DNA of 64,000 nt, from NCBI RefSeq assembly GCF_006715395.1, contig NZ_VFNC01000002.1:3162001-3226000 (forward strand), given 5' to 3'. Source of the DNA: Streptomyces sp. SLBN-31 (GTDB lineage Bacteria > Actinomycetota > Actinomycetes > Streptomycetales > Streptomycetaceae). A program made the translations under genes and the position numbers. Below are positions 30,913 through 38,775 of the stretch, in pieces. The notes below the pieces were generated by a model that did not search any database, was not told where the DNA came from, and was given only the letters and a program-made list of their open reading frames with translations. Within the stretch, counting starts at the first letter, position 1. Each line of letters opens with the position of its first letter.

Positions 30913-31467
30913 ATGAGGCTTGAGGCACCGACCTACGAGCGCGCCAGCATCCTCCTCGTCGACGACATGGAGGACAACCTGATCGCACTGGAGGCCGTCC
31001 TGGGGTCCCTCAACGAGCCGCTCGTACGGGCCCGTTCCGGCGAGGAGGCGATGAAGGCGCTGCTGCGGCAACAGTTCGCCCTGGTCCTGCTCGACGTCCG
31101 GATGCCGGGCATGGACGGCTTCGAGACGGCCGCCAACATCAAACGGCTCGACCAGACCAAGGACGTCCCGATCATCTTCCTGACCGGCGCCGACGACGAC
31201 TCCGGCTACGCCTTCCGAGGCTACGCCACCGGGGCGGCGGACTACCTGACCAAGCCGTTCGACCCCTGGGTGCTACGGGCCAAGGTCAGCGTCTTCCTGG
31301 ACCTGCACCGCAAGAACCAGCAACTGGAGCGGCTGCACGGAGAACTCGGCCACCGGCTGGCGGAGTTGGAGGAGCAGTTCACCGGAGAGCAGCCCCCGGA
31401 CCTGGAACGCCTGCACGCCCAGGTCCGGGACTTGCGCCGCCTGCTACCCCCCGGCCACCCGCTGTGA
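30913..31467 (+). CDS. Response regulator with C-terminal coiled coil (OsaB-like)
   Basis: The 184-residue protein has one receiver domain (about 10-125) with acidic pocket VDDMEDN, phosphoacceptor D61 in LLDVRMPGMDGFE and the Lys of YLTKPFD. No DNA-binding domain follows; instead residues about 130-180 form a heptad-rich coiled coil (NQQLERLHGELGHRLAELEEQF, LERLHAQVRDLRRLL). OsaB of S. coelicolor has this unusual layout and is needed for osmoadaptation. It starts 12 bp after the kinase stop with GAGG upstream, so it is co-transcribed with its probable kinase. Confidence 0.88.
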   Translation: MRLEAPTYERASILLVDDMEDNLIALEAVLGSLNEPLVRARSGEEAMKALLRQQFALVLLDVRMPGMDGFETAANIKRLDQTKDVPIIFLTGADDDSGYAFRGYATGAADYLTKPFDPWVLRAKVSVFLDLHRKNQQLERLHGELGHRLAELEEQFTGEQPPDLERLHAQVRDLRRLLPPGHPL

Positions 31468-31480
31468 CGGGCCCCGAGGC

Positions 31481-31616
31481 CCACGCCTCGCGACCAGGGG
31501 ACGCGAATCCCTACGCCTCGCGGGTCCCCGCATACAACGCCTACGCCTCGCGGGCACCCACGTACACCACCTACGCCTCGCGTGTGCCCGCGTACATCTC
31601 GTCGATCAGGTGCTTG
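31481..31616. repeat. Decaying 30-bp repeats of the acyl-CoA ligase 3' end
   Basis: CTACGCCTCGCG-type units begin at 31481 (as CCACGCCTCGCG), 31511, 31541 and 31571, exactly 30 bp apart. The unit at 31571 extends to a 46-bp match with only one mismatch to 31705-31750, the last codons and stop of the adjacent ligase gene. The three outer units are progressively diverged. Confidence 0.9.
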
Positions 31617-31627
31617 GCTGCATCACC

Positions 31628-31645
31628 GCGGGGGACGACCCCCGC
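31628..31645 (-). terminator. Hairpin after the acyl-CoA ligase gene
   Basis: GCGGGGG-ACGA-CCCCCGC is a perfect 7-bp stem with a 4-nt loop, 60 bp beyond the ligase stop on the minus strand. It lies in the 88-bp spacer between the true gene end and the duplicated copy of that end. It probably terminates the ligase transcript. Confidence 0.6.
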
Positions 31646-31704
31646 ACCCCCAGCAGAGGGCGCGGGCGCCGCCGACTCCCACGACACACCCGCGCGGCAC
31701 GGTC

Positions 31705-33579
31705 CTACGCCTCGCGCGTGCCCGCGTACATCTCGTCGATCAGGTGCTTGTACTCGCGTTCCACCACCGGTCGCTTCAGTTTCAGGCTCGGGGTGATCTC
31801 GCCGTGCTCGACGTCGAGGTCGCGCGGCAGGAGCCGGAACTTCTTGATGGTCTGCCACTTCTGCAGGCCCGCGTTGAGTTCCTTGACGTAGCCCTCGACC
31901 ATGGCGACCGTGGCCGGCGCGGCGACGACGTCGGCGTAGGACCTGCCCTCCAGGCCGTTCTCCTTGGCCCACTCCAGGATGGACGGCTCGTCCAGCGCGA
32001 TCAGCGCCGTGCAGAAGTTCCGGTCGGCCCCGTGCACCAGGATGTTGGACACGTACGGGCACACCGCCTTGAACTGTCCCTCGACCTCGGCGGGCGCGAT
32101 GTACTTGCCGCCGGAGGTCTTGATGAGGTCCTTCTTGCGGTCGGTGATGCGCAGGTAACCGTCGGGCGAGAGCTCGCCGATGTCGCCGGTGTGGAACCAG
32201 CCGTCGGGCTCCAGCACCTCGGCGGTCTTCTCGGGCAGCCCGTTGTAGCCCTGCATGATGCCGGGGCTGCGCAGCAGGATCTCGCCGTCGTCCGCGATGC
32301 GCACCTCGGTGCCGGGCAGCGGCTTGCCGACCGTGCCGGTGCGGTAGGCCTCGCCGGGGTTGACGAAGGAGGCCGCCGAGGACTCGGTGAGGCCGTAGCC
32401 CTCCAGGATGTGGATGCCGGCGCCGGAGAAGAAGTAGCCGATCTCGGGCGCGAGCGCCGCCGAACCGGAGACGCAGGCCCGCAGGTTTCCGCCGAACGCC
32501 TCCCGGATCTTGGCGTACACCAGCGCGTCGGCCGCCTTGTGCTTCGCACCGAGCGCGAACGGCACCGACGCCGTCCCGGTACGGCGGAAGTTGTCCTGGG
32601 CGACCTTCGCGTACTCGCGGGCGACCTCCGCGGCCCACTGGAAGATCTTGTACTTGGCACCGCCGCCCGCACGGGCCTTCGCGGCGACCCCGTTGTAGAC
32701 CTTCTCGAAGATCCGCGGCACGGCTGCCATGTACGTTGGCTGCACGACCGGCAAGTTCTCGATGATCTTGTCGACGCGGCCGTCCACCGCGGTGACGTGA
32801 CCGACCTCGATCTGCCCGGAGGTGAGCACCTTGCCGAAGACGTGCGCGAGCGGCAGCCACAGGTACTGCACGTCCTCGCTGCTGACCAGCCCGGTCGCGG
32901 CGATCGCCTTCGCCATGTACGACCAGCTGTCGTGCGCGAGCCGCACACCCTTGGGGCGACCGGTGGTGCCGGAGGTGTAGATCAGCGTCGCGAGCTGGTC
33001 CTTGGTGATCGAACCGACCCGCTCCCTGATCAGGTCGGGGTCCTTCTCCAGCCGGGCGGCGCCCCGGGCCTCCAGCTCGGCGAGGGTCAGGATCCAGTCA
33101 CCGGTCTCCACACCCGCCGCGTCGATCACGACGACGTGCGTGAGGGCGGGCAGCTCGGCGCGCTTCTCCACGGCCTTGGCGAGCTGGGCCGCGTCCTCGG
33201 CGATCAGCACCCGGCTCTCGGAGTCCGACAGGATGAACGCCGACTCGTCGGCGTTGGTCTGCGGGTACACCGTGGTGGTCGCCGCGCCGGCACACATGAT
33301 GCCGAGGTCGGCGAGGAGCCACTCGACCCGCGTGGAGGCGGCGAGCGCCACACGCTGCTCGGGCTGGACGCCCAGCTCGATGAGGCCGGCGGCCATCGCG
33401 TACACCCGCTCGGCCGCCTCGGCCCAGGTCAACGACTTCCACTCGTCCGGGCCCTGGCCCGCGGCCGGCGGCACGGGATAGCGGTAGGCCTCGGCGTCCG
33501 GGGTGGCCGCGGCGCGCTCCAGGAAGAGGTTCGCCACGCTCGGCGGACGGTTCTCGATCAGTGTCTGTGTGTCGCTCAC
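31705..33579 (-). CDS. Long-chain fatty-acid-CoA ligase (AMP-binding)
   Basis: A 624-residue ANL-superfamily enzyme. The P-loop-like A3 motif is YTSGTTGRPKG near residue 210, A5 is GYGLTESSA, the ATP ribose motif is WFHTGDIGELSPDG and the hinge/lysine region TDRKKDLIKTSGGKYIAP. VFGKVLTSGQ and the C-terminal LKLKRPVVEREYKHLIDEMYAG are typical of FadD15-like actinobacterial ligases. It activates fatty acids to acyl-CoA via acyl-AMP. Its last 14 codons are duplicated just downstream, outside the frame. The promoter region holds a palindrome. Confidence 0.93.
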   Translation of the reverse strand: MSDTQTLIENRPPSVANLFLERAAATPDAEAYRYPVPPAAGQGPDEWKSLTWAEAAERVYAMAAGLIELGVQPEQRVALAASTRVEWLLADLGIMCAGAATTTVYPQTNADESAFILSDSESRVLIAEDAAQLAKAVEKRAELPALTHVVVIDAAGVETGDWILTLAELEARGAARLEKDPDLIRERVGSITKDQLATLIYTSGTTGRPKGVRLAHDSWSYMAKAIAATGLVSSEDVQYLWLPLAHVFGKVLTSGQIEVGHVTAVDGRVDKIIENLPVVQPTYMAAVPRIFEKVYNGVAAKARAGGGAKYKIFQWAAEVAREYAKVAQDNFRRTGTASVPFALGAKHKAADALVYAKIREAFGGNLRACVSGSAALAPEIGYFFSGAGIHILEGYGLTESSAASFVNPGEAYRTGTVGKPLPGTEVRIADDGEILLRSPGIMQGYNGLPEKTAEVLEPDGWFHTGDIGELSPDGYLRITDRKKDLIKTSGGKYIAPAEVEGQFKAVCPYVSNILVHGADRNFCTALIALDEPSILEWAKENGLEGRSYADVVAAPATVAMVEGYVKELNAGLQKWQTIKKFRLLPRDLDVEHGEITPSLKLKRPVVEREYKHLIDEMYAGTREA

Positions 33580-33675
33580 GACATCCTCCGGGGCCCGCGA
33601 CTGTGCGGCTGGCTCAAAAGCGGCGGTATTGACTGCGGCGGTCTGACTACGGCTGGCTCGCTCGCGGGCCGTTGT

Positions 33676-33690
33676 TTAACTCGCGAGTAA
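33676..33690. promoter_or_regulatory. Candidate repressor operator upstream of the acyl-CoA ligase
   Basis: A palindrome with a perfect ACTCGCGAGT core (33679-33688) inside TTAACTCGCGAGTAA, about 97 bp upstream of the ligase start in an AT-richer patch. Its size suits a TetR-type regulator of fatty-acid genes. The regulator is not in this window. Confidence 0.5.
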
Positions 33691-33784
33691 CCATCGAGCA
33701 GAGATCAGGGTAGAGCCCGACCGGCCGGTTCGTAAGGGGCGACGGCCTGTCACTTCCTACAGAGAGCGACCCTACGCACGCGTA

Positions 33785-33816
33785 GGGGCCCGTCACGCTT
33801 TCGCACGACGGGCCCC
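33785..33816 (-). terminator. lepA terminator
   Basis: GGGGCCCGTC (33785-33794) and GACGGGCCCC (33807-33816) form a perfect 10-bp stem with a 12-nt loop, about 40 bp beyond the lepA stop. There is no U-tract, typical for Streptomyces. Confidence 0.75.
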
Positions 33817-33858
33817 CGTTGTGCCCGGTTTGCGGACGTGAGCCTCGGTTACCCGAGG

Positions 33859-35727
33859 TTACTTCTTGCTCTTGGCCGACCCCGCGCTGTCATCGCTGCT
33901 CAGCACGGCGATGAAGGCCTCCTGCGGAACCTCCACGGAACCCACCATCTTCATCCGCTTCTTGCCCTCCTTCTGCTTCTCCAGCAGCTTCCGCTTACGG
34001 GAGATGTCACCGCCGTAGCACTTGGCGAGGACGTCCTTGCGGATGGCGCGGATGGTCTCGCGGGCGATGACCCGGGAGCCGATGGCGGCCTGGATGGGCA
34101 CCTCGAAGGCCTGCCGCGGGATGAGTTCGCGCAGCTTGGCGACGAGCCGCACACCGTAGGCGTAGGCGGCGTCCTTGTGCGTGATCGCGGAGAAGGCGTC
34201 CACCTTGTCGCCGTGCAGCAGGATGTCGACCTTGACCAGGCTGGAGGTCTGCTCGCCCGTGGGCTCGTAGTCCAGCGAGGCGTAACCGCGGGTCTTCGAC
34301 TTCAGCTGGTCGAAGAAGTCGAAGACGATCTCCGCGAGCGGCAGCGTGTAGCGGATCTCCACGCGGTCCTCGGACAGGTAGTCCATGCCGAGGAGGGTGC
34401 CGCGCCGGGTCTGGCACAGCTCCATGATCGAACCGATGAACTCGGTCGGCGCGAGGATCGTGGCCCGTACGACGGGCTCGTACACCTCGTTGATCTTCCC
34501 CTCGGGGAACTCGCTCGGGTTGGTGACGGTGTGCTCGCTGCCGTCCTCCATCACGACCCGGTAGACCACGTTCGGCGCGGTCGCGATGAGATCGAGCCCG
34601 AACTCGCGCTCCAGCCGCTCCCGGATCACGTCCAGGTGCAGCAGGCCCAGGAAGCCGACGCGGAAGCCGAAGCCCAGCGCGGCCGAGGTCTCCGGCTCGT
34701 AGACGAGCGCGGCGTCGTTCAGCTGGAGCTTGTCGAGGGCCTCGCGCAGCTCCGGGTAGTCGGAACCGTCCAGCGGATACAGCCCCGAGAAGACCATGGG
34801 CTTGGGGTCCTTGTAGCCGCCGAGCGCCTCGGTGGCCCCCTTCTGCTGGCTGGTGACGGTGTCACCGACCTTGGACTGCCGCACGTCCTTCACACCGGTG
34901 ATGAGGTAGCCCACCTCGCCCACGCCGAGGCCGTCCGCGGCCAGCATCTCCGGCGAGTTCGTCCCGATCTCCAGCAGCTCGTGGGTGGCGCCGGTCGACA
35001 TCATCTTGATGCGCTCGCGCTTGTTGAGCTGGCCGTCGATGACACGGACGTACGTCACGACGCCGCGGTAGGAGTCGTAGACCGAGTCGAAGATCATCGC
35101 GCGGGCGGGGGCGTCCGCGACGCCGACCGGCGCCGGGATCTCCCTGACCACCTTGTCGAGCAGCGCGTCTACGCCGACACCGGTCTTGGCGGAGACCCTG
35201 AGCACGTCGGCGGGGTCGCAGCCGACCAGGTTGGCCAGCTCCTCGGCGAACTTCTCGGGCTGCGCGGCCGGCAGGTCGATCTTGTTGAGCACGGGGATGA
35301 TCGTGAGGTCGTTCTCCATCGCCAGGTAGAGGTTGGCGAGGGTCTGCGCCTCGATGCCCTGAGCGGCGTCGACGAGGAGGATGGTCCCCTCGCAGGCGGC
35401 GAGCGACCGCGAGACCTCGTAGGTGAAGTCGACGTGCCCCGGGGTGTCGATCATGTTGAGGATGTGCGTGTTGCTCTTGTCGTGGGTCGGGGCCCACGGC
35501 AACCGCACCGCCTGGGACTTGATCGTGATGCCGCGCTCGCGCTCGATGTCCATGCGGTCGAGGTACTGGGCACGCATCTGGCGCTGCTCGACGACGCCGG
35601 TCAGCTGGAGCATCCGGTCGGCGAGCGTGGACTTGCCGTGGTCGATGTGCGCGATGATGCAGAAATTGCGGATCAGAGCCGGGTCGGTACGGCTCGGCTC
35701 GGGCACATTGTTAGGGGTCGCGGGCAC
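33859..35727 (-). CDS. lepA: Elongation factor 4 (LepA)
   Basis: The 622-residue translational GTPase has G1 AHIDHGKST (residues 26-34), G2 with [10 protein letters not shown]3 DTPGHVDF, G4 NKIDLP and G5 SAKTG, followed by domains II, III and V. The LepA-specific C-terminal domain ends with [18 protein letters not shown]4 back-translocates or remodels stalled ribosomes. The GTG at 35727 is chosen because AGGA stands about 6 bp upstream and the protein then has the usual length; an ATG 60 bp upstream is possible. It is divergent from rpsT, an arrangement common in actinobacteria. Confidence 0.97.
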   Translation of the reverse strand: MPATPNNVPEPSRTDPALIRNFCIIAHIDHGKSTLADRMLQLTGVVEQRQMRAQYLDRMDIERERGITIKSQAVRLPWAPTHDKSNTHILNMIDTPGHVDFTYEVSRSLAACEGTILLVDAAQGIEAQTLANLYLAMENDLTIIPVLNKIDLPAAQPEKFAEELANLVGCDPADVLRVSAKTGVGVDALLDKVVREIPAPVGVADAPARAMIFDSVYDSYRGVVTYVRVIDGQLNKRERIKMMSTGATHELLEIGTNSPEMLAADGLGVGEVGYLITGVKDVRQSKVGDTVTSQQKGATEALGGYKDPKPMVFSGLYPLDGSDYPELREALDKLQLNDAALVYEPETSAALGFGFRVGFLGLLHLDVIRERLEREFGLDLIATAPNVVYRVVMEDGSEHTVTNPSEFPEGKINEVYEPVVRATILAPTEFIGSIMELCQTRRGTLLGMDYLSEDRVEIRYTLPLAEIVFDFFDQLKSKTRGYASLDYEPTGEQTSSLVKVDILLHGDKVDAFSAITHKDAAYAYGVRLVAKLRELIPRQAFEVPIQAAIGSRVIARETIRAIRKDVLAKCYGGDISRKRKLLEKQKEGKKRMKMVGSVEVPQEAFIAVLSSDDSAGSAKSKK

Positions 35728-35816
35728 GCAGGGTCCTGTCTCTTGAGGCGCCTTATGCCTCGGGTCGGATCGATACGTAGGCTCCATGGTCCCACGGCGG
35801 GCGACCGGGGACCGTT

Positions 35817-35846
35817 TTGGGCCGTCGGCCGGGCCACTGGTAGCCT
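35817..35846 (+). promoter_or_regulatory. Candidate rpsT promoter
   Basis: TTGGGC (35817-35822) and TAGCCT (35841-35846) are separated by 18 bp, a reasonable housekeeping-sigma promoter. It would leave a leader of about 95 nt before rpsT that contains the short stem GCCTC...GAGGC. Confidence 0.45.
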
Positions 35847-35949
35847 GGGTGGCTGTGCCTCATGCCCTCTCAGCGCGAGGCGCACCTCAGAAAATCACCT
35901 GGCCCGGGTCCCGTGCGGTCCCGTGCCTGAACCTGAAAAGGCTCAATCA

Positions 35950-36216
35950 GTGGCGAACATCAAGTCCCAGATCAAGCGGATCAAGACCAACGAGAAGGCC
36001 CGGCTGCGCAACAAGGCCGTCAAGTCCTCCCTGAAGACCGCGATCCGCAAGGCCCGTGAGGCCGCTGCCGCGGGTGACGTCGAGAAGGCCACCGAGTACC
36101 AGCGCGCTGCCGCGCGTCAGCTCGACAAGGCCGTCTCGAAGGGCGTCATCCACAAGAACCAGGCCGCCAACAAGAAGTCGGCGCTCGCTTCCAAGGTCGC
36201 GTCCCTCAAGGGCTGA
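35950..36216 (+). CDS. rpsT: 30S ribosomal protein S20
   Basis: An 88-residue, Lys/Arg/Ala-rich helical protein starting [20 protein letters not shown] after the initiator, with [14 protein letters not shown] and [18 protein letters not shown], the standard S20 blocks. It binds 16S rRNA early in 30S assembly. The GTG at 35950 has AAAGG 8 bp upstream. It is the only plus-strand gene between lepA and leuS and is followed by two hairpins. Confidence 0.97.
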   Translation: MANIKSQIKRIKTNEKARLRNKAVKSSLKTAIRKAREAAAAGDVEKATEYQRAAARQLDKAVSKGVIHKNQAANKKSALASKVASLKG

Positions 36217-36240
36217 CACCTTCCTTTGATCTGACCGCCG

Positions 36241-36262
36241 GAGGGACCCAGAGCGGGCCCTC
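36241..36262 (+). terminator. rpsT terminator
   Basis: GAGGGACC (36241-36248) and GGGCCCTC (36255-36262) pair with one mismatch around a 6-nt loop, starting 25 bp after the rpsT stop. Confidence 0.65.
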
Positions 36263-36288
36263 TCTCATCCGCTCCCGTCCGGCACCCA

Positions 36289-36330
36289 GAGCCTGTACGC
36301 GGCCTGCGTTCGCCACGCGGGTACAGGCTC
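36289..36330. terminator. Second hairpin after rpsT
   Basis: Perfect 10-bp arms GAGCCTGTAC and GTACAGGCTC enclose 22 nt that can also pair partly (CGCGG...CACGCG). It may be a back-up terminator or an RNA-stability element. Confidence 0.55.
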
Positions 36331-36447
36331 GCCATCTCGAACCGAGGACCCCGGTCCCCGCCCTTCCCCAGGGTGGGACGGGGTCTTTGTTCGTTGCGGG
36401 CGGAGGGGGCGGGGTCTTCGTCTTTCTGGGAGGGGCAGGACCAGGTG

Positions 36448-36510
36448 GTGCCGGTCGTGCCGGTCGTGCCGGTCGTGCCGGTCGTGCCGGTCGTGCCGGT
36501 CGTGCCGGTC
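36448..36510. repeat. Seven tandem copies of a 9-bp unit
   Basis: GTGCCGGTC is repeated seven times without interruption. It lies in non-coding DNA directly before the dispersed repeat copy B. Copy number probably varies between strains by slippage. Confidence 0.95.
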
Positions 36511-36518
36511 GGCACATC

Positions 36519-36595
36519 CCAGCCCGTCCGGCTTTGATGACGAGGCCCCTTCAGGGCCGAAGGTGGGCCTGGGGGCAGAACCCCCGGCAACGGCG
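36519..36595. repeat. Dispersed intergenic repeat, copy B
   Basis: CCAGCCCGTCCGG, GACGAGGCC, TTCAGGGCCGAAG, a GGGGG-CAGAA-CCCCC hairpin (36571-36585) and CGGCG follow in the same order as in 19456-19535. It lies just beyond the 3' end of holA on the minus strand, so it may serve as its terminator. Confidence 0.7.
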
Positions 36596-36630
36596 CCCAG
36601 CCCCCGGCAAGGGCACCGAAAAACGCGACC

Positions 36631-37620
36631 TCACCCCCTCCCTCGCGACCGCGCAGCCCGCGCGATCGTCACCACGGCCTTTTCCAGCGCGTACTCGGGA
36701 TCGTCCCCCCCGCCCTTCACTCCCGCGTCCGCCTCCGCCACCGCCCGCAGGGCGACGGCGACCCCGTCCGGCGTCCACCCCCGCATCTGCTGCCGCACCC
36801 GGTCGATCTTCCACGGCGGCATCCCCAGCTCCCGCGCCAGGTCCGCCGGCCGCCCCCCACGCGCCGACGACAGCTTGCCGATCGCCCGCACTCCCTGCGC
36901 CAGCGCACTGGTGATCAACACCGGCGCCACCCCGGTGGCCAGCGACCACCGCAGCGCCTCCAGCGCCTCCGCCGCCCGCCCCTCGACGGCCCGGTCGGCG
37001 ACGGTGAAGCTCGACGCCTCCGCCCGGCCGGTGTAGTACCGCCCCACGACCGCCTCGTCGATGGTCCCCTCGACGTCGGCGACCAGCTGGGACACCGCCG
37101 AGGCCAGCTCCCGCAGATCGCTCCCGACGGAATCGACGAGCGCCTGACAGGCCTCGGGTGTCGCGGACCTCCCGGCCGTCCGGAACTCCCCGCGCACGAA
37201 GGCCAGCCGATCCGCCGGCTTGGTCATCTTCGGACAGGCGACCTCCCGTGCCCCGACCTTCCGGGCGGCGTCGAGAAGCCCCTTGCCCTTGGCTCCGCCC
37301 GCGTGCAGCAGCACCAGGGTGATCTCCTCGGCCGGCGCCCCGAGGTAGGCCTTCACGTCCTTGACCGTGTCGGCCGAGAGATCCTGCGCGTTGCGTACGA
37401 CCACGACCTTGCGCTCCGCGAAGAGCGACGGGCTGGTCAGCTCGGCGAGTGTGCCGGGCTGCAACTGGTCCGGGCTCAGGTCACGGACGTCCGTGTCGGC
37501 GTCGGCGGCCCTGGCGGCGGCCACCACCTCCTGCACGGCCCGGTCGAGCAGCAGGTCCTCCTGGCCCACGGCAAGCGTCACCGGGGCGAGAGGGTCGTCA
37601 TTCGCAGTCTTCTTGGCCAT
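36631..37620 (-). CDS. holA: DNA polymerase III delta subunit
   Basis: A 329-residue clamp-loader delta subunit, which opens the beta sliding clamp. The AAA+-like N-terminal domain begins with VTLAVGQEDLLLDRAVQEVV. LFAERKVVVVRNAQ, VLLHAGGAKGKGLLDAARK, LRELASAVSQLV and the C-terminal helical domain (PWKIDRVRQQMRGWTPDGV) are typical. No Walker A lysine is needed in delta. The ATG at 37620 (AKKTANDDP) is chosen over two in-frame codons upstream because it gives the family length; none has a good ribosome-binding site. It is part of the comEA-comEC-holA cluster common in Gram-positives. Confidence 0.92.
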   Translation of the reverse strand: MAKKTANDDPLAPVTLAVGQEDLLLDRAVQEVVAAARAADADTDVRDLSPDQLQPGTLAELTSPSLFAERKVVVVRNAQDLSADTVKDVKAYLGAPAEEITLVLLHAGGAKGKGLLDAARKVGAREVACPKMTKPADRLAFVRGEFRTAGRSATPEACQALVDSVGSDLRELASAVSQLVADVEGTIDEAVVGRYYTGRAEASSFTVADRAVEGRAAEALEALRWSLATGVAPVLITSALAQGVRAIGKLSSARGGRPADLARELGMPPWKIDRVRQQMRGWTPDGVAVALRAVAEADAGVKGGGDDPEYALEKAVVTIARAARSRGRG

Positions 37621-37698
37621 CGCGCCAAGCATGGCACGCACCACTGACAACACCCCCTCACAGGTCCGCCCCACGGCCGAGGCCAAGGCTCGGGGAGG

Positions 37699-37944
37699 CT
37701 ACGGCTCCTCCCGCCACCCCTCCCACTCCCCCGCGAACGCGTCCAGCTCCCCGGGGTCCAGCCGTCCCTCCTCGTCCCGCAGGACGAGCAGCCACTGCGC
37801 GTCCTCGGCGTCGTCCTCACCGGCCAGCGCGTCCCGCACGAGCTGCGGCTCCTCCCTGACCCCGAACCGCTCCCCCAACGCCTCGGCCGCCTCCTCGGCG
37901 GCGTCCCGGTCGGGCAGCACCAGCACATGTCTCACATCGCTCAC
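37699..37944 (-). CDS. Small acidic hypothetical protein (81 aa)
   Basis: From the GTG at 37944 it encodes SDVRHVLVLPDRDAAEEAA and continues as an 81-residue, Glu/Asp-rich single domain with a beta-strand start and helix (a ferredoxin-like alpha/beta pattern is possible). It lies between the N-acetyltransferase and holA in the same direction, with gaps of 29 and 78 bp. I do not recognise the family; codon bias supports that it is real. Confidence 0.6.
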   Translation of the reverse strand: MSDVRHVLVLPDRDAAEEAAEALGERFGVREEPQLVRDALAGEDDAEDAQWLLVLRDEEGRLDPGELDAFAGEWEGWREEP

Positions 37945-37973
37945 CCGCCCATTCTCGGCCACCCGACCGGACC

Positions 37974-38771
37974 TCAGTCCTCACGCACAACCGGCACACG
38001 ACCCAGCTCGATCCCGAACGTCTCCCGGTACACCGCGAGCACCTCCTCGTCCGTGCCCAACTCGCGCTCGTCGCGCCGCCCGTCGCCTCCGGTCACCTTC
38101 AACGTGCGCCCGCCGAGGGTGATCCGCCCTCCGTCCTCCGTCACCCTGGAGCACACCAGTGACCGCACGAAGTGGGAGGCCGGCGAAGTGCTGTGCCACC
38201 ACGCCCCGGCCACGAAGTCACCGAGCTCACGCGGCCGCGTCTCCAGCCGGTACTGCGGTTCACCGTTCATGACGACGTCCAGATCCGGCCCCCTCTCCAC
38301 GATCCGGAACACCCCACCGGGATCCTCCTGCTCACCCCTCTCCCCGAACGCCAGCGGGAAGTGACTGAACGCCCCGAACCCGACGTCGGCCAGCCACTCG
38401 CTCCCGTCCACCGTCCGTACCCCCAGCGCGAGATGGTCGTACGGGATCCCCAGCCGCCCCTCGCCCCCGTGCACCCGCGCCGCGAGCAGCGTGACCTCGA
38501 ACCCCAGCGCGCCCAGCAACGCCGCGAAGGCCCCGTTGAGTTCGTAGCAGAAGCCGCCCCGCCGCGCGCCGACCACCTTGTCCCACAGCCGTTCCTCCTC
38601 CAGCACGATCTCCTCGCCCAGGTGGACGGAGAGGTTCTCGAAGGGCACGGTCCGCAGATGGCGCAGTTGGAGTGCGCGCAGCGCGGCGGCCGTGGCGGTG
38701 GCGTCGGCGGGGGGCTCCGGGTGCTCCACTCCCAGCCGGCGGAGGTAGGCATCGACCTGTGAGGCATTCAT
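37974..38771 (-). CDS. Arylamine N-acetyltransferase
   Basis: A 265-residue NAT with the full Cys-His-Asp triad: C75 in RRGGFCYELN, H113 in GIPYDHLALGV and D129 in WLADVGFG. VPFENLSVHLGE is the usual N-terminal block. NATs transfer acetyl from acetyl-CoA to arylamines and hydrazines, and relatives make amide bonds in antibiotic pathways. Here it is 4 bp after comEC, an apparent insertion in the conserved comEC-holA pair, so its role is probably general. The start is ATG. Confidence 0.93.
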   Translation of the reverse strand: MNASQVDAYLRRLGVEHPEPPADATATAAALRALQLRHLRTVPFENLSVHLGEEIVLEEERLWDKVVGARRGGFCYELNGAFAALLGALGFEVTLLAARVHGGEGRLGIPYDHLALGVRTVDGSEWLADVGFGAFSHFPLAFGERGEQEDPGGVFRIVERGPDLDVVMNGEPQYRLETRPRELGDFVAGAWWHSTSPASHFVRSLVCSRVTEDGGRITLGGRTLKVTGGDGRRDERELGTDEEVLAVYRETFGIELGRVPVVRED

Positions 38772-38775
38772 GCCC

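Larger units (their letters stand above)
36217..36630. other. Convergent intergenic region with hairpins and repeats
   Basis: The 414-bp gap between the 3' ends of rpsT and holA holds no convincing gene. It contains two hairpins after rpsT (36241-36262 and 36289-36330), a 7-copy 9-bp array (36448-36510) and copy B of a dispersed repeat (36519-36595). Confidence 0.8.

Noticed and set aside
31571..32860. A minus-strand frame ending in a second copy of the ligase C-terminus
   Set aside because: It only reaches the duplicated 3' end because the duplication happens to lie in an open frame. Upstream it is a shifted shadow of the ligase gene, which ends at 31705.
36448..36510. CRISPR array
   Set aside because: The 9-bp units are contiguous with no spacers, and there are no cas genes.
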